Shown piece after piece: positions 8,856-16,684 of a DNA stretch of 32,198 bases. Both the position numbers and the translations under genes were made by a program. The first letter of the stretch is position 1, and every line of letters begins with the position of its first letter. The notes below the pieces were generated by a model, which was given only the letters and a program-made list of their open reading frames with translations, was not told where the DNA came from and did not search any database. The DNA is from an uncultured delta proteobacterium (GTDB lineage: Bacteria; Myxococcota_A; Polyangia; Polyangiales; Polyangiaceae), in contig CAIVJW010000130.1 of assembly GCA_903906315.1 (NCBI GenBank), positions 1 through 32,198 of the forward strand, in the 5' to 3' direction.

Positions 8856-9959
8856 CTACGGGACCTGGAACGGGCGCATCCCGCGGAACGTCACGCTGGT
8901 GACCGCGTCGGCGAAGACCTGCACGTGGAAGAAGCCCAGCGTGACGAGCTTGCCGCCGACCTTGCCCGCCGCGGCGACGGTGACCGGCCCGGGCTTCACG
9001 TCGAGCGCGGCGTACAGGCCGAGCGTGCTGGTGCCCTTGGGGTGGCCTTGCGGGTCCGGGAGCGGATGGTCCTCGTTGTCGGTGAAGTAGACGGTCTGCG
9101 CCTTCGCCACGTCGATGTCGACGACGGCGTTCGAGACGCGGACGTCGCCGCAGTCGTGGATCTCGCCGGCGATCGCGCCGTGGCCGGTGGTGATGGGGCC
9201 GCCGATCGCCGCCTGCGGGATGACCTGGTAGTCGTCCTGCGCGAGCGCTCGCACGTTCTTCTCGAACGCGCCGTCCTTGAGCCGATCGTTGGGGACGTAG
9301 ACGTCGTACTCGTACAGCGGCTTCCAGGTGTCGCCGTACGTCTTGATGAGCAGCTCGGTCTCGCTCGGGACGTCGGCGTACTCGTAGGTGCACTCGTAGC
9401 GCGTGCCGCACTTGTCCGGGTCGTCCGAGGCAACGCCGGCCGACTTGCACTCCTTCGCCGTCGTGACCGGCGAGCCGACGAGCTGGTCCGGCATGCCGTC
9501 GTCGGTGCCGCCCGTGCGCTTGACCGTGTAGACCTCGACCTTCAAGTCGTGCGACTCGCAGCCGCTCGAGAAGATCTTCGCCGTGCCCTTGAGCTTGGCC
9601 TTCTGTGACGTGCCCGCGGCCTTGGGCCAGCCGGCCTGGGAGTAGCAGGCCACGTCGACCGGGCCGGTGCCCGCGTACTCGTCCAGGCCGGCCGATCGAA
9701 CGAGGTCCCCGGCCGGATCCTTGAGCGGCACGCCGCAGACCTGGTTCACGTAGGCGGCCGTCGCGAGCTTGCAGTTCGTGGCGGCGGGGTCGGCGTCACA
9801 GAACTCGGTGTTCGCGGCCTTCGCGAGCTTGGTCGCGCAGTTCGCGTCGGTCGTCGAGGAGCCGCTGCTGCCGCCGGTGCTGGAGCACGCGGGGGCCAGG
9901 CTGACGAGGGCGGCGGAGGCGGTGAGGCCGAGGAGGTGGCGAAGGGAAGCGCGGCTCAT
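8856..9959 (-). CDS. Cys-rich lipoprotein with C-terminal beta domain
   Basis: A 367-residue predicted lipoprotein of unknown function. The signal peptide ends in the lipobox LAPAC (Cys 25), followed by a Ser/Gly linker. The mature part has many cysteines (NCATKL, FCDADP, NCKLAT, VCGVPL, ACYSQ, GCESH, KCGTRYECTYEY, DCGDV), suggesting disulphides in the periplasm or at the cell surface. The C-terminal 100 residues (AIAGEIHDCGDVRVSNAVV onward) look like a carboxypeptidase-regulatory-like beta sandwich, a common module in myxobacterial lipoproteins. The ATG at 9959 lies only 17 bp from the proposed queG start on the other strand. No operon partner. Confidence 0.75.
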   Translation of the reverse strand: MSRASLRHLLGLTASAALVSLAPACSSTGGSSGSSTTDANCATKLAKAANTEFCDADPAATNCKLATAAYVNQVCGVPLKDPAGDLVRSAGLDEYAGTGPVDVACYSQAGWPKAAGTSQKAKLKGTAKIFSSGCESHDLKVEVYTVKRTGGTDDGMPDQLVGSPVTTAKECKSAGVASDDPDKCGTRYECTYEYADVPSETELLIKTYGDTWKPLYEYDVYVPNDRLKDGAFEKNVRALAQDDYQVIPQAAIGGPITTGHGAIAGEIHDCGDVRVSNAVVDIDVAKAQTVYFTDNEDHPLPDPQGHPKGTSTLGLYAALDVKPGPVTVAAAGKVGGKLVTLGFFHVQVFADAVTSVTFRGMRPFQVP

Positions 9960-9976
9960 TGCGCTACGCTAGCGAA

Positions 9977-11128
9977 GTGACGGCGACGCGCCAAGCTCCA
10001 GGCGACGCGGGCGATGGCGAGGTCGACCTCGACCGCCGCGTGCGCGCCCGCGCCCGCGCCCTCGGCTTCGACGTGGTCGGCGTCGCGCGCGCTGACGTCC
10101 CGCTCGGCGTCGACCACGACCGCTACCGCGAGTTCGTGGCGGGCGGGCTGCACGGCGACATGGGGTGGCTCGCGGAGCACGCCGAGGTGCGCCGGCGGCT
10201 CGACGGTCCCGACATTCTCGAGGGAGCGCGCAGCGTGGTGTGCCTTGGGAAGCGCTATTTGCGGCCGCCTTCCGACGAGGCGCGGGACACCGGGGTCGTG
10301 CCGCTCGTCGCCCGGTACGCCCAGGGCGGTGACTACCACAGCCACTTGAAGAAGCGGCTCAAGCAGCTCGCGAAGTACCTGCGGACGCTCGCGCCGGGGG
10401 CCGAGGCGAGGGCGCTCTGCGACATCGAGCCGGTGCTCGAGCGCGCATGGGCTGCACGCGCCGGGCTCGGGTTCGTCGGCAAGAACGGGCTCGTGATCTC
10501 GCCGGGGCAGGGGAGCTACCTGATCCTGGGCGAGGTGGTCACGTCGCTCGTGCTCGTGCCCGACGAGCCGATCGCGGAGCGCTGCGGATCGTGCACGCGC
10601 TGCCTCGATGCGTGCCCGACGGCGGCGTTCCGCGCGCCGTTCGTGCTCGATGCGCGCCGCTGCATCTCGTACCTGACGATCGAAGCCTCGGGGGCGCCGG
10701 CGGAGCCGCTGCGCGAGGCCACGGGCGAGCACCTCTTCGGCTGTGACGTGTGCCAGGAGGTGTGCCCGTTCAATCGCACGGGCGCGCCACCGCTCGATCG
10801 GACGCGCGGGTTCCACCCGCACCCACGCTGGCAGGAGATTGACGTCGATGCGTTCGTCGCCATGGACGAGGCGAGGTGGGACGAGGTGTCGCTCGGGTCG
10901 CCGCTGCGGCGCGCTGGGCGCGCAGGGATCGCCCGGAACGCGGTCCTCGTGGCGGCCAGCCGCCTCGCGAACGGCGCCACGGGGCCCGCCGCCGACCGGG
11001 CGGAGCGGGCGATCTCTTTGGCGGAGCGGCACGACGGCGAGGCCGTTCGCGAGGTCGCCCGGTGGGCGCGCGAGCGGGCTCCCGCGGCGCCGGTCGACGG
11101 CGACGGCCGCGAGCGCCCCGCGCGGTGA
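9977..11128 (+). CDS. queG: Epoxyqueuosine reductase
   Basis: QueG reduces epoxyqueuosine in tRNA to queuosine, using cobalamin and two [4Fe-4S] clusters. The 383-residue protein has GFDVVGVARAD at the N-terminus, CDIEPVLERAWA with the expected catalytic Asp, GLGFVGKNGL, and two cluster motifs, CGSCTRCLDACP and CDVCQEVCP. The C-terminus holds HEAT-like helices (SPLRRAGRAGIARNA). The GTG at 9977 gives a normal N-terminal helix; TTG at 9959 or GTG at 10040 are alternatives. No Shine-Dalgarno is evident. The gene is divergent from the lipoprotein gene. Confidence 0.93.
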   Translation: MTATRQAPGDAGDGEVDLDRRVRARARALGFDVVGVARADVPLGVDHDRYREFVAGGLHGDMGWLAEHAEVRRRLDGPDILEGARSVVCLGKRYLRPPSDEARDTGVVPLVARYAQGGDYHSHLKKRLKQLAKYLRTLAPGAEARALCDIEPVLERAWAARAGLGFVGKNGLVISPGQGSYLILGEVVTSLVLVPDEPIAERCGSCTRCLDACPTAAFRAPFVLDARRCISYLTIEASGAPAEPLREATGEHLFGCDVCQEVCPFNRTGAPPLDRTRGFHPHPRWQEIDVDAFVAMDEARWDEVSLGSPLRRAGRAGIARNAVLVAASRLANGATGPAADRAERAISLAERHDGEAVREVARWARERAPAAPVDGDGRERPAR

Positions 11129-11240
11129 TGGGTTCGGTGCGGAGCACCTGGGCCGCCTGGGCCGGCGGTTGGCCGCGGGCGGCTGGGTGTGGGATCCTGT
11201 GCGTTCACGGTCCGATCTCGGGGCCGAGGGAGGAGGATCC

Positions 11241-12518
11241 ATGCTGCACGCGTTCGTCCGGGGAGCCGGCGTGGCGGTGTTCGCGCTGGCGCTCGCCGCG
11301 AGCGGCTCGGCGCGCGCGCAAGAGGAAAAGGTCGCCGGAATGCGGGCCCGGCTGAAGGCTGCGCCGGACGACCCCGCAGCGGCGCTGGCGCTCGGGAAAG
11401 CGCTGCGGCGAGCGGGGCGTGCCGTCGAGGCCGCGCAGGTGCTCGAGCGCGGGGCTCCGCGGTCCCGCGGCGAGGATGCGGCTGCGCTCCGCTGGGAGGC
11501 GGTGCGCGCGCGCATCGACGCGCGCGAGATCGACAAGGCGCTGGCGGGCTGCAAGGGGCTCGCCGACGCACCCGCGGCTGCGTGCCGGGCGGAGGTCCAC
11601 CTGGTCCGCAACCGGGCATCGCTCGCGCTCCCCGAGGCGCGCCACGCGCTCGCGGCCGACCCGACGATCTACGAGGGGCGCCTCGCGCTCGGGCGTGCGC
11701 TCGCCTTCGAGGGGCAGACGGCGGACGCCGAGGCGGCGCTGCGCGCGGCGGTCGCCTCCGCGGACGCGCGCCCGGAAGCGCACCACAGGCTCGGGCTCCT
11801 CCTCGTCGATCTGGGGCGCCGAGCGCCGGGCGTTGCCGAGCTGCGGCGCGCGCGCTCCGCCGATCCCGACGATCCGGTCGTGGCGCTCGACCTCGCGGCG
11901 GCTCTCGGCTCCACGGTCGAGGCGCGCGACGCGCTCGTCGAGGCCACTCGCGCTCGCCCCGGCTACGCGGAGGCGCAGACCGCCCTCGCCCGCGTCGCGC
12001 TCGATCTCGGGGACGTCGCCTCCGGCGAGGCCGCCGCGCGCGAGGCCGTCCGGCTGGACCCGAGCCTCTCGCCTGCGCACGCTGCGCTGGGGCGCGCGCT
12101 CGTGGCTCGCCTGCGCTTCGACGAGGCGTTGCGCGAAGCGGAGGCCGCGCGAAGGCTCGTACCGAGGTCGGCGCCCGCCGAGCTCGTGGCCGCCGACGCA
12201 TACGCTGGGAAGGGCGATCTCGACCTCGCGGTCGAGGCCTACCAGAAGGCGGCCGCGCTCGACCGGACCGATCCCGCGCCGCTCGTTCGGGCGGCAGCCG
12301 CGTGCCTCGCCGCAGGCCGCGCCACCACGGCGCGCGGTTTCGCGGACAAGGCGACGGCGGATCACCCCGGCTGGGGCCCCGCCTGGGTCGCCCTCGGCGA
12401 CGTCCTCGCGGCCATGGGCGAGAAGCCCGCCGCGATCGCCGCGTGGGACCGATCGCTCGAGGTCGGTGGCACGGTGGACCGGGCCGCCGTCGCGCGCCGG
12501 ATCGCGGCCGCGAAGTAG
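11241..12518 (+). CDS. Secreted TPR-repeat protein
   Basis: A 425-residue protein with a signal peptide (FALALAASGSARAQ, cleavage near 27) and about eight or more tetratricopeptide-like repeats. Examples are DDPAAALALGKALRRAGRAV, TIYEGRLALGRALAFEGQTA and GYAEAQTALARVALDLGDVA, with the usual W/L-G-Y/A-P spacing. TPR solenoids bind peptides, and this one should do so in the periplasm; the partner is unknown. The ATG at 11241 is set by a strong GGAGGAGGA at 11229-11237. The 112-bp gap after queG shows nothing else clear. An outer-membrane assembly role is possible but not shown. Confidence 0.82.
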   Translation: MLHAFVRGAGVAVFALALAASGSARAQEEKVAGMRARLKAAPDDPAAALALGKALRRAGRAVEAAQVLERGAPRSRGEDAAALRWEAVRARIDAREIDKALAGCKGLADAPAAACRAEVHLVRNRASLALPEARHALAADPTIYEGRLALGRALAFEGQTADAEAALRAAVASADARPEAHHRLGLLLVDLGRRAPGVAELRRARSADPDDPVVALDLAAALGSTVEARDALVEATRARPGYAEAQTALARVALDLGDVASGEAAAREAVRLDPSLSPAHAALGRALVARLRFDEALREAEAARRLVPRSAPAELVAADAYAGKGDLDLAVEAYQKAAALDRTDPAPLVRAAAACLAAGRATTARGFADKATADHPGWGPAWVALGDVLAAMGEKPAAIAAWDRSLEVGGTVDRAAVARRIAAAK

Positions 12519-12640
12519 GCGCCCTGGGGCCGCCGCAGAGGGACTGTGCGCGCCGCCCGGATGGGGTATGTTGCTCGCCCTTCGCGGCGCGGTCCGCCGA
12601 CCGACCGTGCGGCCCCCGACCCGCCCCTCGTGGCCTCCCC

Positions 12641-13552
12641 GTGATCGACGTCGCCAAGCTCCGCGCGCTCGCGGCCGATCTGCGGCAGCACGACTCGGTG
12701 TTCTGGCGGCGGGCCGTCGACCTCGGCGTCGTGTACGGGCCGGAGCCATGGATCCGCTACAGCCCCGCGTTCTTCGGGCTCGCCTTCGGCGCGGCCCTGC
12801 CGAAGCACCGGCGCGCGGTGCTGCGAAACCTGCGGCTGGCGCTCGGCCCGCGCTCGGCGCCGGCCGAGCTGCGCGACGCGGCGGCCGTGTTCGTCAACTT
12901 CGCGGCCTGCATGACCGAGGGCCTCGCCCTCAGCAGCCGCCCGGGGGCGAAGCTCGACGGCGCGGTCGTCGATGACGAGCCGTTCCTCGAGGCGGTGGCC
13001 CAGGGCAGGGGAGTGATCGTCGCGACCGCGCACACGGGCGGGTGGGAGATCTCGGGCCTGTTGCTCAAGTCGCTGCACGCGGCCGACGTCATCGTCGTGA
13101 TGCAGCGCGAGCGCGACGCGCGCGCACAGGCGTTGCACGACGACGCGCGTCACGGCGCCGGTGTCCGGGTCATCCGGCTCGGCGGCGACCCGCTCGAGGC
13201 GCTGCCGCTCCTCGCCCATCTGCGCAAGGGCGGCGTCGTCGCGATCCAGGTCGACCGGCTGCCGAAGGGCATGCGCGGCCGGCAATCGAGGCTTTTCGGC
13301 AAGCCGTGGTGGGTGCCGGAGGGGCCGCTCGCCCTCGCCGCGGTGAGCGGGGCCCCGATCATCCCGGCGTTCACCCGGCGCCTCGGGTTCATGCGCTACG
13401 AGGTCCTGCCGCAGGCGCCCATCCGCGTCCCGCGCAGGCCCTCGCCTGCCCAGCTCGACGAGGCGGCCGGGCGGCTCATGGCCGACCTCGAGCGCTTCGT
13501 GATCGACAACCCCACGCAATGGTTCCACTTCGAGGACGTAGACGAGGTGTGA
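12641..13552 (+). CDS. LpxL/HtrB-family lysophospholipid or lipid A acyltransferase
   Basis: A 303-residue protein of the lipid A late acyltransferase family, which moves an acyl chain from acyl-ACP to a lipid A precursor or related lipid at the inner membrane. The HX4E catalytic motif is HTGGWE within ATAHTGGWEIS (about 130). VVAIQVDRLPKGMRGR, PWWVPEGPLALA and the family-typical end NPTQWFHFED are also present. The N-terminus (RRAVDLGVVYGPEPWIRY) lacks a clear membrane helix. The GTG at 12641 is assumed; no ribosome site is visible. Acyl chain and acceptor cannot be predicted. Confidence 0.85.
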   Translation: MIDVAKLRALAADLRQHDSVFWRRAVDLGVVYGPEPWIRYSPAFFGLAFGAALPKHRRAVLRNLRLALGPRSAPAELRDAAAVFVNFAACMTEGLALSSRPGAKLDGAVVDDEPFLEAVAQGRGVIVATAHTGGWEISGLLLKSLHAADVIVVMQRERDARAQALHDDARHGAGVRVIRLGGDPLEALPLLAHLRKGGVVAIQVDRLPKGMRGRQSRLFGKPWWVPEGPLALAAVSGAPIIPAFTRRLGFMRYEVLPQAPIRVPRRPSPAQLDEAAGRLMADLERFVIDNPTQWFHFEDVDEV

Positions 13553-13724
13553 CTGCGCGTGCGTGCGCTGCCGCAGGGGGCCGGCGCGGGGCTCGCGTTC
13601 GGTTCTCGCTCTCGAGGCGGATCGAGCCCGACCGCTCGCGCCGCGCTCGCTTCTGGACTAGAAGCTCGCCCGCTGCCCTCGCCGCACCGGCGACCACGCA
13701 CGCACGGCTCGACCGCACAGCGAT

Positions 13725-14444
13725 ATGACCCGTATCTGTCTGGGCCTCCCCGCCCTGCAAGGCGACCTCCGCACGTACCAGAAGCGCTTCGACCTGGTCG
13801 AGCTGCGCCCGGTCGACAACGCGCTCCCGCGCGCGTCGAAGCTGCGCGCCTGGCGCAAGAGCGTGCCCCCGACGTTCGTGTTCAGCGTCGTTCTGCCGCG
13901 CGCGGTCGGCGAGCTCGCCGGCGGCGACGCCGAGGCCACCGCGCTCGCGCAGTCGCTCGAGGTCGCGAACGCCGTCGAGGCGCGCTGCATCGTGCTCGCG
14001 ACGCCGCCCTCGATCCGGCCAACGCTGGCGAACCGCAAGCGCGTGGCCGCGCTCCTCGAGCGCATCCCGCGCGATGGGGTCGTGGTGTGCTGGGAGCCCA
14101 GCGGCATGTGGGAGCTCGACGAGATCGCCGCGCTCGCGAAGAGCGTCCGCGCCGTGCCCGTCGTCGACGCCGCGCGCGACGCCGTGCCGCCGGGCGCCGT
14201 CGTGTACACGCGGCTCCGGGCGCTCGGCACCTCTGCCGCCGTGAGCGCTTCGGCGATCGAGCGCATCGCCGACCGGCTGCGCGGGCGCCGAGAGGCCTTC
14301 GTCATCGTCGAGGGCAAGCCCGACGCGGCACGCGTGAAGGCGGGGCTCGGCGCGGCGCTCGCTCGCGACCGCGACAAGCCGCAATCGGCGCCGGTCGTTC
14401 GGCCGTCCGCGGGGCTGCTGATCGCCGAGGACGAAGAGCAGTGA
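13725..14444 (+). CDS. DUF72-like protein (divergent)
   Basis: A 239-residue protein with a pattern like the DUF72 (YecE) barrel family: YQKRFDLVELRP where the family has 'E.N.tFY', then LRAWRKSVPPTFVFSVVLPR, matching the 'W...tP..F.F.vK.pr' block, and later VVCWEPSGMW and a VVYTRLRALG strand. The family's function is unresolved. This copy is shorter and has lost the usual FY pair, so it is a distant member. Its TGA overlaps the GTG of the next gene, which indicates a two-gene unit. The 172 bp upstream show no clear promoter. Confidence 0.65.
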   Translation: MTRICLGLPALQGDLRTYQKRFDLVELRPVDNALPRASKLRAWRKSVPPTFVFSVVLPRAVGELAGGDAEATALAQSLEVANAVEARCIVLATPPSIRPTLANRKRVAALLERIPRDGVVVCWEPSGMWELDEIAALAKSVRAVPVVDAARDAVPPGAVVYTRLRALGTSAAVSASAIERIADRLRGRREAFVIVEGKPDAARVKAGLGAALARDRDKPQSAPVVRPSAGLLIAEDEEQ

Positions 14445-15463
14445 TCCGGGGCATCGCCGCCGCCGCGGTCGACCCGGCGGTCTCGTCCGCTGCGCAGGCG
14501 ACGCTCGAAGAGGGCGGTGGGGCCGTCGATGCGGTCGTGGCCGGGTGGTTCGCCGCCGCTGGAGGCTCGCCGGGCGTGCTGTTCGCGCCGCTCACGTTGC
14601 TCGTCGCCGGAGCGGGGGCGGGGGCGCGCGCGTTCGACGGTCGCGCCGCGCAGCCGGGCCTCGGCGCCCAGCGGCCACGCGGCTTCGTGCGCGACGCCGA
14701 CGTGTCGGTCGGTGCGCGCGTCGCGGTGCCGAGGTCGCTTGCCGCGGTGACGCTCGCGCACGGGCTCCGCGGCCGCATGGCGCTCAGCACCTTGTCGCGG
14801 GCGGGGGTCGCGCGCGCCGAGGCGCTCGGCGCGAAGCAGCGGGCGTCGCTGCTTCGCTCGGTCGGTCGAGCCGCGGCGCTCGCGCTGCAATCGCGCGAGG
14901 TCTCGCGCGCCTTCCTCGCGGTCGGCGGGCCGGTCGCGGGCGGCATCGTCACCGAGCAGGATCTCGAGGCTGCGCTGCCGGCCGAGCTGGACGCGAAGGT
15001 CCTGCCGGTCGGCCAGGGCGGCTCCGTCACGGTGGTTCCGTGGGAGCTTCCGGGCGGCTGGGGGCGTGGCGCCGAGGTCATCGTCGCCGTCGACGGCCGC
15101 GGCCTCGTGGCGGCGCTCGCGTACGCTCCCCCTCGGTCGCAAGACGAGATCAAGCTCCCCGAGCTCGAGTGCAGCGTGGGCCCGGATGCCGAGCCGGTCC
15201 GCCGGGGCATCACGCGCGTCAATCCGGGGACCCCGCTGCTCGCCGCGGCTCCGATCGGCGTGCTCGGGCTCCCGCTGGGCATTGCGGCGGCGATCGGCCT
15301 GCCCGGCGCGATCGGGCTCGACGGTGACGATCTCGCCGGGGTCGCGGAGGCCGCTTCCTTCGAGGCGGGGCTCGCCGCGCTCTGTCGCGGCAGAGGCCGA
15401 GACACCGCCATCGCAGCGATGCGCGATGCGCGAGACGCGCGGGCGTTCGTCGTGCGCGGCTGA
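14441..15463 (+). CDS. Gamma-glutamyltranspeptidase-like protein, probably inactive
   Basis: A 340-residue protein. Its N-terminus, GGGAVDAVVAGWFAAAGGSP, GVLFAPLTLLVAGAG and a following RAFDGRAAQP, matches the start of gamma-glutamyltranspeptidases (GGNAVDAAVA..., then a 'DgR..AP' strand). It is much shorter than the normal about 550 residues. At the place where GGT is cut and the catalytic Thr of the T-T-H-x-S motif should stand, this protein reads GAEVIVAVDGRGLVAALAY, with no Thr. It therefore looks like a reduced, non-processed pseudoenzyme. There is no signal peptide, whereas true GGTs are periplasmic. Translation is probably coupled to the DUF72-like gene. It might instead belong to another Ntn-hydrolase-derived family. 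Confidence 0.6.
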   Translation: MIRGIAAAAVDPAVSSAAQATLEEGGGAVDAVVAGWFAAAGGSPGVLFAPLTLLVAGAGAGARAFDGRAAQPGLGAQRPRGFVRDADVSVGARVAVPRSLAAVTLAHGLRGRMALSTLSRAGVARAEALGAKQRASLLRSVGRAAALALQSREVSRAFLAVGGPVAGGIVTEQDLEAALPAELDAKVLPVGQGGSVTVVPWELPGGWGRGAEVIVAVDGRGLVAALAYAPPRSQDEIKLPELECSVGPDAEPVRRGITRVNPGTPLLAAAPIGVLGLPLGIAAAIGLPGAIGLDGDDLAGVAEAASFEAGLAALCRGRGRDTAIAAMRDARDARAFVVRG

Positions 15464-15620
15464 AGCGTCGCCCCGCGGCGGCGACCCCGCCTCCGCCTGG
15501 ACGCAACTCAAGCGAAGGCCGGTGCGCGCGCGACGCGCCTCCCTCGCGCTTGCGCGGTCGAGCGAAGCCCCGATCGCGCGGCGCCGACATGGCCGGGAGG
15601 TACTGAGGGCCCGGACTTGC

Positions 15621-15683
15621 ACGAAACGAAACCACCCCGCCGGCAACGAGGCCGACAGGGCGGGTGCCCGCGTGCGACGCGGG
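15621..15683 (-). terminator. Double hairpin terminator region downstream of rpmB
   Basis: Just after rpmB (minus strand), CCCGCGT and ACGCGGG form a perfect 7-bp stem with a 3-nt loop (15683-15667). A second stem CCCGCC/GGCGGG follows (15664-15636), and then a T-rich TTTCGTTTCG tract (15632-15623). The second hairpin plus T-rich tract fits an intrinsic terminator. The rest of the 15464-15702 gap shows nothing else. Confidence 0.6.
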
Positions 15684-15702
15684 AGCTCGGTGCGGTGACG
15701 AG

Positions 15703-15927
15703 CTAGAGCGTGACGCCGTAGCGCTTCGCGTAGGCCGTCACGCCGATCTTGTCGATCGTGCGGATGTCTCGCGTCGTCAGGCTCAGCGTGACGAAGCGGT
15801 TGTACTCAGGCACCCAAACGCGGCGCACCTGCACATTGATGTGCTGCCACCGCTTCGTCTTGATGTTCGAGTGCGAGACGTTGCGCGCCAGCAGCTTGCG
15901 CTTCCCAGTGATGTCGCTCTTCGCCAT
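15703..15927 (-). CDS. rpmB: 50S ribosomal protein L28
   Basis: A 74-residue L28 of the large subunit. DITGKRKLLARNVSHSNIKT gives the family signature, followed by KRWQHINVQ, RFVTLSLTTRDIRTIDKIG and a short tail. The zinc-binding cysteine pairs found in many L28 proteins are absent, so this is the zinc-independent type. GAGGA lies 4 nt before the ATG at 15927. The gene appears monocistronic, with its own promoter (16067-16039) and terminator region. Confidence 0.95.
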   Translation of the reverse strand: MAKSDITGKRKLLARNVSHSNIKTKRWQHINVQVRRVWVPEYNRFVTLSLTTRDIRTIDKIGVTAYAKRYGVTL

Positions 15928-15971
15928 GACGTCCTCGCCGGATGCGCCGGCCGAGCCGGCGTCGCGGTGTG

Positions 15972-15987
15972 GGGCCGCGTGCGGCCC
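15972..15987. promoter_or_regulatory. Hairpin in the rpmB leader
   Basis: GGGCCGC and GCGGCCC form a perfect 7-bp stem with a 2-nt turn in the predicted 5' untranslated region of rpmB. With its flank GTCGCG, it resembles the stem-loops at 3350-3367 and 6175-6192, with a 2-nt insertion. It could control rpmB expression or be a degraded repeat copy. Confidence 0.35.
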
Positions 15988-16038
15988 AGCCCGAAACTCG
16001 CGCCGATGCCGAGGGGCACCAGGCGTTCGGAGCGCGGC

Positions 16039-16067
16039 AAGGTGGCGGTTTGCGCCTCGCTTGTCAA
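16039..16067 (-). promoter_or_regulatory. Predicted promoter of rpmB
   Basis: A perfect TTGACA at 16067-16062 is followed by a 17-nt spacer and CACCTT (16044-16039), then GC. The -10 box matches the consensus poorly but matches the rpsP promoter box (TACCTT-GC) at the same spacing. It lies in the gap between pilZ and rpmB. Confidence 0.5.
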
Positions 16068-16104
16068 GCGCCGAACGCCGCGCGGCGACAGGCGCACCTC
16101 CGGA

Positions 16105-16494
16105 TCACGGCTTGGGCAGCGGGGGCGGACCCGGGCGGGGCGGCTCGGGATCCTCGATCTCGAACGGGAAGGGGCTCCGCGTCGCCATGAAGCTCTCGAT
16201 CGCCGTGCGGACCTCCGCGCCGAGCGAGAGAAAGCGGAGGCCGACGCCGATGGTCTCGCCGTCGTCGCCGGTGAGGACCCACGCGACCTCGGTCTTGCAC
16301 TGGACGCGGTGCTCGCCGAGGTGCAGGCGAACGGTCACCTCGGCCCCCGGGGCGAGGCCGAGGTTGCCGTCGATGAAGAGCCCGCCGGAGGAGATGTCGC
16401 GCGTGCGCCCTGCGTAGAAGTTGCTCTCCGACGTCACGTCGACCTCGACGGACAGGCTGAGACGCGGGTGCTTGCGTCGCTCTTTCGGGGACAT
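16105..16494 (-). CDS. PilZ domain protein (c-di-GMP binding)
   Basis: A 129-residue single-domain PilZ protein, expected to bind cyclic di-GMP and pass the signal to a partner in motility, polysaccharide or surface behaviour. Both binding motifs are present: RxxxR as RKHPR (about 7-11) and DxSxxG as DISSGG (about 33-38). The beta-barrel follows, with VTVRLHLGEHRVQCKTEVAW and GVGLRFLSL. The C-terminus is a Pro-rich tail (PEPPRPGPPPLPKP). The upstream 190 bp (16495-16684) contain a 6-bp hairpin, CGCCCC-ggc-GGGGCG, at 16564-16578 and no clear promoter. Confidence 0.92.
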   Translation of the reverse strand: MSPKERRKHPRLSLSVEVDVTSESNFYAGRTRDISSGGLFIDGNLGLAPGAEVTVRLHLGEHRVQCKTEVAWVLTGDDGETIGVGLRFLSLGAEVRTAIESFMATRSPFPFEIEDPEPPRPGPPPLPKP

Positions 16495-16684
16495 GGCGCG
16501 CTCTTAGCACCTCCCGGTCGAGGCGTCCTGCGGCCTGCGCGGTGAGGCGCGTCACTGCGCCGACGCCCCGGCGGGGCGACGCGAGGCCCGAACCATCGGC
16601 GATCGGGACGGGCGTGAGCGCCGGCGGGTGGGTCCTCGCGCGCGGAGCCCGCTCGGCGCGAGGCGGGCGGGCCGCTTGGGCCGA

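Noticed and set aside
12567-12572. TATGTT as a promoter -10 box before the acyltransferase gene
   Set aside because: No acceptable -35 box at 16-18 nt upstream; left unannotated.
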